Origin: Microplitis mediator
Lineage: Eukaryota > Arthropoda > Insecta > Hymenoptera > Braconidae
Reading direction: 5' to 3'
NCBI RefSeq assembly: GCF_029852145.1
Contig: NC_079976.1
Span: 4,526,001 to 4,590,000, forward strand
DNA length: 64,000 nt
Position numbers and translations under genes: made by a program. The notes beneath the pieces were generated by a model, which was given only the letters and a program-made list of their open reading frames with translations, did no database searches and was not told the origin of the DNA. This document shows, piece after piece, positions 52,101 to 61,100 of this stretch (positions are counted from its first letter, which is position 1; each line of letters begins with the position of its first letter).

Positions 52101-55100
52101 CTGGAGAAGAATCTTTAGCTCGTGAAGATAATTCTTCTTTAGATTTACTTCGTCTACGACGTGTTGATGATGAACCAGTTTGCTGGTGATGGTTATGGTT
52201 ATGGTTATGCTCCTTCGTATCTCGCCAATCCATAAAATCGTCTTCGCGCTCCCAACCGAGGATTCCTGGGGAGCGCATCGACGATCTCCAAATTAAAGCA
52301 ATCTGTAATTGATAATATACATAAATATAAATATATATATGCATACTGATAAAAAAAAAATATTTGGTGAATATAAAATTTTTTGGCTCCATTTATATAA
52401 AAAATTTTAAAATATCAATAATCGCGACATCCTTAAATTAATTCACTTGAGTTTTATATATTTAAAATTTGTAAAATAAATTCAAAGTTTGAATTGACAT
52501 ATTTCAGTTATTTGATGACTATAAAATAATATACAACTCAAAAGCATGAGCTTTAATAATATACAGCTCAACAAAATAAATTCTAGTTTAGTCCTCAAAA
52601 GCCTCAATTCCTTTGATGTTTTACTTGCCGCTCAGTAACTCTAGTACTCAAAATCCTCAATGAGAACTATGAGGTCTAAATGCGCATAATTTGTCGATTT
52701 TAAATTATAAGTAAGACCTCAAAATCCTCAACGAATGAAAAGTTATACTTCGGACTTTGAAAAATTTTAGATAGAAAAGGGAGGGGAGAGAATACGTCGA
52801 ATGAGACTTTTGAGGTTCAAAAGTGGATAAAATTATTCTTGTATGTTTCTCAGTGGTAAAAAGGGTCGTGACTACTCTGAGGACTAAACTAGGATAACTT
52901 TCTATGCTGTTGTCAATCTTAAAATCCTAAATTGATCCTCAAAAACCTCATTGAGATCTTTGAGACTTCCTGAGACATCCACCTCCAGTTACTACCAAGT
53001 TACCGCATCCAAAACCGCTACAATGTTTTGGCTCAGGTCGTACTAGTAGGGAAGTAAGCCCGAGTACATCACCATCAGTTTTACTGATGAGTCTGTTGGT
53101 GTTCTCGGTACAAATTTATCCAAAAGTGATAAGATAAGAAACCCAGTACCCGATCACTCATGAGTACCAGTTTCCTGATCGGGTACTAGGTCTTTTATCT
53201 TACGTATAATACTGAATAGATGCCTATTAAAAATATATGGAGACCCGCTTCGACATATTTGCCAAAATCTTTATTCGCTCAGCGTATGCTGGTTTATTTA
53301 ATCGACAATTAATATTTGATGATATTATTGAAATTGAGATGTGATATTTATTATAAATATGTGATGTGTATGTTAATGGATGATTCTGTGAAATAAATGA
53401 AACGTGAAACTAAGCCATGTGCAACCTCGACGATATCGATGATCCTTTCCAGCTGTCCCTCGTTATTCTTAGTAGTCTCGTTGTTGACGACGACGACACT
53501 GGTGCTGTTGCTGTTGCTGTTGCTGGTGCTGGTGTCCCCACCACTTGGACGACTGCTTCGCACGCAGAGATAACATTCCCCGTGTCTCAGAGCGGAAGCT
53601 TCGAGTTCTCCAAGTTGTAACACCAGCCCGGTACCAGCCAGAGTTAACGGCCAACCATCAGGTACCAAAGATTTGTCATCCTGAAACCAATTAATAATTA
53701 CATTCTTTATTTTATTACTTTCATTATACAACATTAATAACTCGGTATACAATTTCGATGCATTCCGTTACAAATTACAAATTTTTTTTAATCAATCGCT
53801 TTTAATTTAAATATTTATTTAAATTATTGCACCACATTTTTTTATTACAATAATTTAAAATAAAAGTTGTGTAAAAAATAATAAATTTTTTTTTTAATTT
53901 GAATAATTTATTGAAAGACTTTTTTCAAAAAAAAAGTTTTAAATTGTTAGCGTATTGTATATTTATTATTTACTGAGAATCAAATCCTTCATAAGTATTC
54001 TCGACACGATATTTAAATAAATTTCTGTGAATAATTTATTTTTAAACGATAAAAATAAAGAATACATCAAATAGAAAATTCATTTAAATTTTCTACGCTT
54101 ATTTGATTTTTTTTTTATGGAAAAAAAAAATTATTTGAACACATGATATTATTATAAATTATTTAAGAAAATAATTGCATATAAAAGTATGTAAATTTTA
54201 TAATTAAGTATTAATTTTCGTAATTAAAATTTGATGTCATTAAAACATTACATCATAGTATACAATAAGAAGGGGGCCCGTATAAAACGTGACAATCTGA
54301 ACAATAGAGCGAAGAATGAATCACTAAATGTAATGTGACACTTTGAAAGCTAAAAAAAATTTTATTTATCTTTGAGCCATTAAATATGTAATTGGGTGCA
54401 CGTGGTAACTTTTTAAATTCAATTCCGTAAGTTAAATAGATTACAGAATAAAAAATATTATCACTAGTCCAGAATCCGGTTCGCAAAAAAAAAAACGGAA
54501 TCTTATCTCAGTGAAATAAATTTATAAATTAGTTGTAATTACTCGATAAAATTATTTAAATTTACACTTTTTTATACAAAATTTAATTAATTAAAAACAT
54601 AGAGTCTTTTCCCATTACGTTATTTAATTTTTTTTAGTAAAACAAAAAGGTTTCATCAGTCAGACAAACTTTTAAATGAAATTTTAAAAAAAACAAAGTT
54701 AACAAAAGGTAATTTAGACTGCAATAGTTGTCTACATGAGACAAGAGACTGAATACTGAGTACTGAGAGAGTTACTGAATAGTATGTGCTGTTATTATTA
54801 TAGTTTATGTAGTACGTTGTACATATATATGTAAAAATGAAGTGGATAGAATGAAAAGGAGTAAAGTATAATATGTATGGCGTGCAAGAATAATAAAATA
54901 AAATAACAAAAAATGAGAATAAAGAAGAAGAAGAGGAGAATCTTGTCCGCGTACAGAAGGATTTAAAATCCTTCTTCCGGGTTCGATCGGGCCATTCCTG
55001 CACCTTGGCCTGCAGTCTCTCCTTAAGAATACCCATAGTCTGCCGTAGATTCTCAATATTCCCCCTATGGGGCACATACTGCTCACTTGGGTATTATCAC

Positions 55101-58100
55101 ACACAATGCCCGTATAGTCGAAAGAGCACACACGTGTATATATATTATATATACAAAATACCAAACGAGCCAAAGACCAAACACGGGAAATAAGTTAAAT
55201 AAAATATCTGCAGTAACCGCGGGCAGTCACGAGTACCAGAAGCAGCCACGCGTTGCAACTTCTCTTGTCACCATCTCATTAGCCTTCCCTCTTTCACTAT
55301 TAACTTTATATACATACATACACATATATATTTATATATATTACATTTATTTAAATTAATATCCACGTGCGTGTCTCATCGTTGCTAAAAACTACTGAGT
55401 AAATTTTCTTAAAATTTCACTTTACTTCCTCTTTTCTTATTTTGCTTTTATGCATCCATCAATATGTACATATATATGTATATATATTATATTATTCATT
55501 TCAATTCATACATATCCAGACACGCTTATAGCTTATGGGTTGCGTGCGACTTGTTATTACGATGTTAAAACCGACATAGGGATTGAGAGACGAACCAGCA
55601 GTAAGTTTATTCTCTCAGAAAACCGTCACGATAAATGTATATGCATGTGTGGTGTACAACAACGGGTAACGCATGTTAAATGAAAATAAGCTGAGGAAGA
55701 AATACATGAATGGAAAAAAATATATGAAGAAGCGTTAAAGCAGACGGAGACCAAGAGGAAGAAGAAGAGGAAGAATTCTACCTCACTGTGGATCGTCTTC
55801 GGCAGGTAAACTAACCGGTCTCAGATATCTACGTATAACTACCCTGGGGTAATGAAGTCATTTTTTTTTAACGCAGAATTCCATGAAAATTATAGCAACG
55901 CTAGTAATTACCATGCCAAGATCCGAATAACGAGAGCGAACATTTGAATAATTTCCGTACAAACTTTTAATAATTATTGTAATTATTTATTTTACTACCA
56001 AAAGTATACTTAATTTATTAAGTTTTTGCGCAGATTATCGTGACCACACCCGAAGACGTCCCGCTAAGGATTTCCCGCTAAATTTAAACCGTTAGGATTC
56101 AACGTTCGCTATGAAAGGGTAAATCTCATTAATTTTTAAACGTAATTGTTACACAATTATCATCATAATTGCTTTTTTTTTCGCACGTTAACTGAATAAA
56201 TATTTTTTTTTTTAATGAGTGAAAAAAAACTTCAAAGAGCAACGACAGCCAGAATTGTATAACAAAAATTATTTTTTTCTTTGTCTATATAAAATTATTT
56301 ATGAAGCAGAAGTTGGCAGACATCTGATAATTTTTGGATTTTTTTTAAACAATAAATCATTAAAAAAAAAATATTTGGAAAAATTGCACCTGTAGTTTTT
56401 AAAATTTTCTACATGTGCATTTTTTTAGTTTTTTTTTTTTTTTTGTAATTGTCTGGTAAGAAAAAATCCGAAAAGTTCCGATTGTCTGTTAACTTCTGGA
56501 TTATAATTATTTTTAATTAATAAAATAATTTTTTAACGTGACCAAAATAATTATAACGAAAATATTGACTGTCGTGTATTTGTGCCGAGTTACAAAAAAA
56601 ATGACACGCACATTTGCGTGATTATGACCCAGTTATTAAAAAAATAAATTTATTTAATTGTTTGATTCGAGTTCTATATTTATTTGTCTGTTTAAAAAGT
56701 TTTTTACTTTTCAAACCGATATATAATTTGCAGAAAGTAAATAAATAATTTCATATTTTCGCGCGAAATTTGTATCAGTAAAAAAAATTTGAAAATGACG
56801 TCTGGTTGTCAATGAAGAAATTAACAGATGTAAAAGTGCAAATTTGATTACTTAAAGACATGATCAATATTGATGTCTTATTTTGTACATATATTTTTAT
56901 TTAAACATTTATTAACATATCATTTATCGAAGAGATCGCGCTTGAAAATAATAATGTATTTAAGACGTCAATTGGACACTTTGATGTGTTCGAAAATATC
57001 GAGAGAAAGTACGACATTATAACAAGCCGATTATTATTCGTGTCGAAGAAAAATTATCCACAAATTTATATGGTGTAAAGGATTTTTACGGAAACATTTA
57101 ATTATCACTATGAGATATTTAACAAAAATCTTTTAAATCTAATTAGTGTGTTGCCGCTCTGATAATTATATGGAAATTATTTTATATTTATTATTATCAT
57201 CATTATCATCATCATTATTGTAATTTTATATATTGCAAACTCTTCTGTAGAAAGCTCGAAAGGTCATATCATGAAACACTAGATGTTATATATATATAAT
57301 ATATATATAATGTTATTCTATTCCATAAGATTATTTACAGAGTAAATAAAAAAAATAAAGTTGCAATCATTTAAAAATTTTCCATAATAATTAATCAATG
57401 AAATAAAAAATTTCCACATGCATAATAATAATTTAATTAACTCTAGAGTAAACAATAAAAAAAAAATCATTGATTAATTGAATCACTTTGAGCAATAAGA
57501 GATAACAGTTTCAAACAAGGGTAATTAGTTTTAACACAAACGTCTCAATTATCTTAAGAATCCGATGTTATACGTGATCAAATAATTCGTTTAAGCAATC
57601 TCGGTCTATTAACTCAATATATATATACATATAAACATATTTTATCCTTTTCTTCTTACAATTTAAGCCTCGTCGGATCCCCCCATGCCTACTCCTCCTC
57701 TCAATTACTATCAGCTACCAACTAGTATAATAATAATAATTTATCTAGTCATATTAGCATACTTTTATATATTATTTTATAAATTTATTTAGTTTTCTTA
57801 TATATTACATTACATTAGCGATCAACGGCAATCCAGTTGAGTTTAAGTCTACTATCGCTTTCCGGCTCGTCGCGCGTCACGGCACATGCCCATAACGCCG
57901 CCGTGCCTGTATGCAAAACCCATACCGACGTCATATCAACTCACACATGTACTAAGACATTTGTGTTATTACATGCCACGGCGTGAGAAGTTTTTAAAAA
58001 ATGATAAAGCAAAAAAAAAGGGCAAAAAAAATAATAAGGAGTAAAAATATATGAAAGAAAGAAATGAAATGTAATGTAATGTTACTTTCGATGCAGCCAC

Positions 58101-61100
58101 CCATTTACAGACATGCTTACGCCGGTATTCGGATAATTGCCGGTTGCAAAACATACCCAAAGACACGATTATATATACTATATATATATAAGATATGTAC
58201 ATTCAACAAACGAGATCCCTCACTCAATCATTTGAAGTCGGGAAAAAATGCGGACTCTGAAAGGTATGGAATGAGATCTGATGGTAGATGGGCTATTTTC
58301 TTGCTAAATATATAAATATATGTAACAAGTAGTTGTTAAAATTTTATAAAATTTTGACGTAATTAGAAATTGAAAGTTAATTAATGGCTCATCGATAGCT
58401 TTTACTTGTTAAGATTCTTAGAAATGATTTCCCAGTTAACTGACCTCATATCGTAATCTAGTAATTCCCCCCGTCATGACTGACCCACGACCCGATTGAG
58501 TTTAAACAAAGAACGGAAGCGGAAGATTATAAAATTAACAATTTGTTTTTAAATATTTTATCCACTGAGAAAAAAATATAAATATTTTCCCGGCGTCGAA
58601 TCCTCGGGTTCGATAAAAAAATTTTTAATAATTAAATAACTTAAAAATTTTTATTGGCTGGTAAATAAATCTGGTTAATTAGTAAATATCTTATGCGCGG
58701 TCAGTGCATGAAATATTAAATAGTAATTTTAATTCATAAAGCAACAGGTTATACGGGCGGGATAAATTAAAAGTGAACTTATTTTAAAAGGGTGTAGAAA
58801 CCCAATGGAATGAATCGCCCACGCAAAGGCGTTATGCCTCGCGATTACGAGATTCGCGCCATTGACTTCTCGTATATAAACCTGACTAAAGTATAAGCTA
58901 TATACACTCATATATATATGATACATTCTGCAGGGGATATATGAGGGAGAGAATTAAAAAAGGATAAGGAGCATACCAACAGATGTGTGGGCTGCGTTCT
59001 GGAATGCACAAGACAACACAATATATATATACATATATGTACTGTATATATGCCCAAGTGTGTAGATTTGTACCCGCATAATAACTACATAAATTCGTCT
59101 TATCATTATCGTTGCGATACCGCAAGTACATCTTGGATCTAGTCAATCGTTATTTGATATATTTATTACAAGAGTTTGGAAGTAATAAAAATTTTTTAAC
59201 GTAAAGTACATCCACAAACGAATGTAAAAAGTTACGGAGTGAACGCGGAGTAAATCCGGATTTAAATAAAATTCAGATCACTCCGAAATCTCTCCACTGA
59301 AAAAGAAACTCCGAATTTACTCCATATGCGGAGCGATTTTTTCTGACACTTCGGAACTCGGAGTAATCGCTCCGAATTAACTCCCGACTTTTTACAGTGC
59401 AATGATAATAACAATAAAAATAAATGACTATTACTCTGAATTTGACGTGAAGAAATAAATGATATGATCGTGAGCAGAGCGAAAAAAACATAAGTGAATT
59501 GGTGCCATAACTGGCGCCGGCTTTGATCGACATGAGCGTCGGGAAATATATGATATGACAAGCAAGTCTTTCACGCTATCACCATATTATATATTTGTTA
59601 TGTAGAGCAAAAGACGATGAGCTCATGACATAAAGCTCCTAAGGTTATTTAATATTATTTTTAAAAACTAAATATCTAAGTCTGCTATCACGCCCGCGAG
59701 ACTAAACTGTAAAAAAATAAATTTATATTATTTAAATAAAAAATACGTAACCGATGTAAAATATTACCCATACATTATTTTAGAGTTTTTAAAAATAATT
59801 TATTTACTTCTCATGTTGATCGCATCCTTTCAAACAGAGTTGTAAATGTTTTTACTTCAACTCAAGAGTGTACAGGTAAGTACGAATGATGAATTTTAAA
59901 AGATTGCCGGGTCTGTGGGTGGTCTTAGGCTCTTTCTTTCTTTATTTTAAGTCTCTCTTCTCTTCTCTTCTCTTCCCTATATTATATACATCTTCTTCAC
60001 TATACTCTCTACCATTCTCAGTTATATTTATATACATATATATGTTTCTCTCGACTATTCCCCATACAACAGAGCCCAGGATGGACTTAAAAAGTAAACC
60101 CAACACTCAAACACCACACGATAAACTTTACAGCTCTCGGTTGGTGTGACTCTGAGTAAAACTACTGAAGTTAAAGTGAATAAACTCACCAGCTCATCCA
60201 GGATCCTCTCAAGTTCTCAATAATAGTTAAATAAAAAAAAGCATTACCGTCTCTTGGAGTCTTTATCCTTCGCACTGGTACAGTATCAGTAACTCAGTAA
60301 GTATCTAGTCTCTAGTATGAAGTTTTTAATCTAGTGTTGTGTTGCTGACCAGCCGCAAGTAGACACAAGATCTAAGACCCAAGACCCAAGACGACAAAAC
60401 GATACTGATAGATGTATAGAATAAAATAAAATAACAAGTTATAAACAACAAGCCAGTAGATAACTGGTAGATATATAGATACTGGGTGTAAAAAAGTATG
60501 TGATATAAAAAATAAAGTGATCGAAGGTCAACCGTTGGCAGCACACACTGGTCCAGCGGGGGGAAAAAACGGGAACCACAACTGAACACCATTCACGACG
60601 ACTACGACTACGACGACGACGACGACGAGACGCCAGCCGCGAGAGCGGTAACTGACCTACGACGATTCGTTCACCCCAACTAATATCATCGTGTGCTCTG
60701 TCTCCCTAACTCCCGAGACCCGAGACCAGAGACCAGAGACCCGAGACACCCAAGATAATCAATCCTGCTGTACACCCACGCACTTTAATTAAATCTAATT
60801 CACTTAAAACTTTTTTTAAGCCGTCCTCCAGTAAACTTACTATTACATTCGTTCTCGTCCTTCTTCTTCTTCTCTATATTTTTTTCTTCAAGATATTTCT
60901 ATGACGTCAAGTGTTATATCACCAGTGTCAAGTCAATGAAATTTAAATTCAAATTTAAAAATAAAGTGACAGTTGACAAAGAGCGCGGGATCACAACCGG
61001 CGACTACCGCGACAGAGACGGCAATGGCCCCGTGACGGTGGTTTTAACGCTCGCGATGCCAAACCCGTTCGCGTTAGTCTTCTCCCCACCCTTTGTCTTT

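Noticed and set aside
54656..55075. Long minus-strand frame continuing past 55004
   Set aside because: After about residue 45 it becomes Ser, Phe and Tyr-rich low-complexity sequence; only the first 25 residues were kept as a possible exon.
58729..58926. Minus-strand frame including VYIREVNGANLVIARHNAFA
   Set aside because: Protein-like for ~30 residues but no acceptor/donor pair in the phase needed by the flanking RhoGEF exons.
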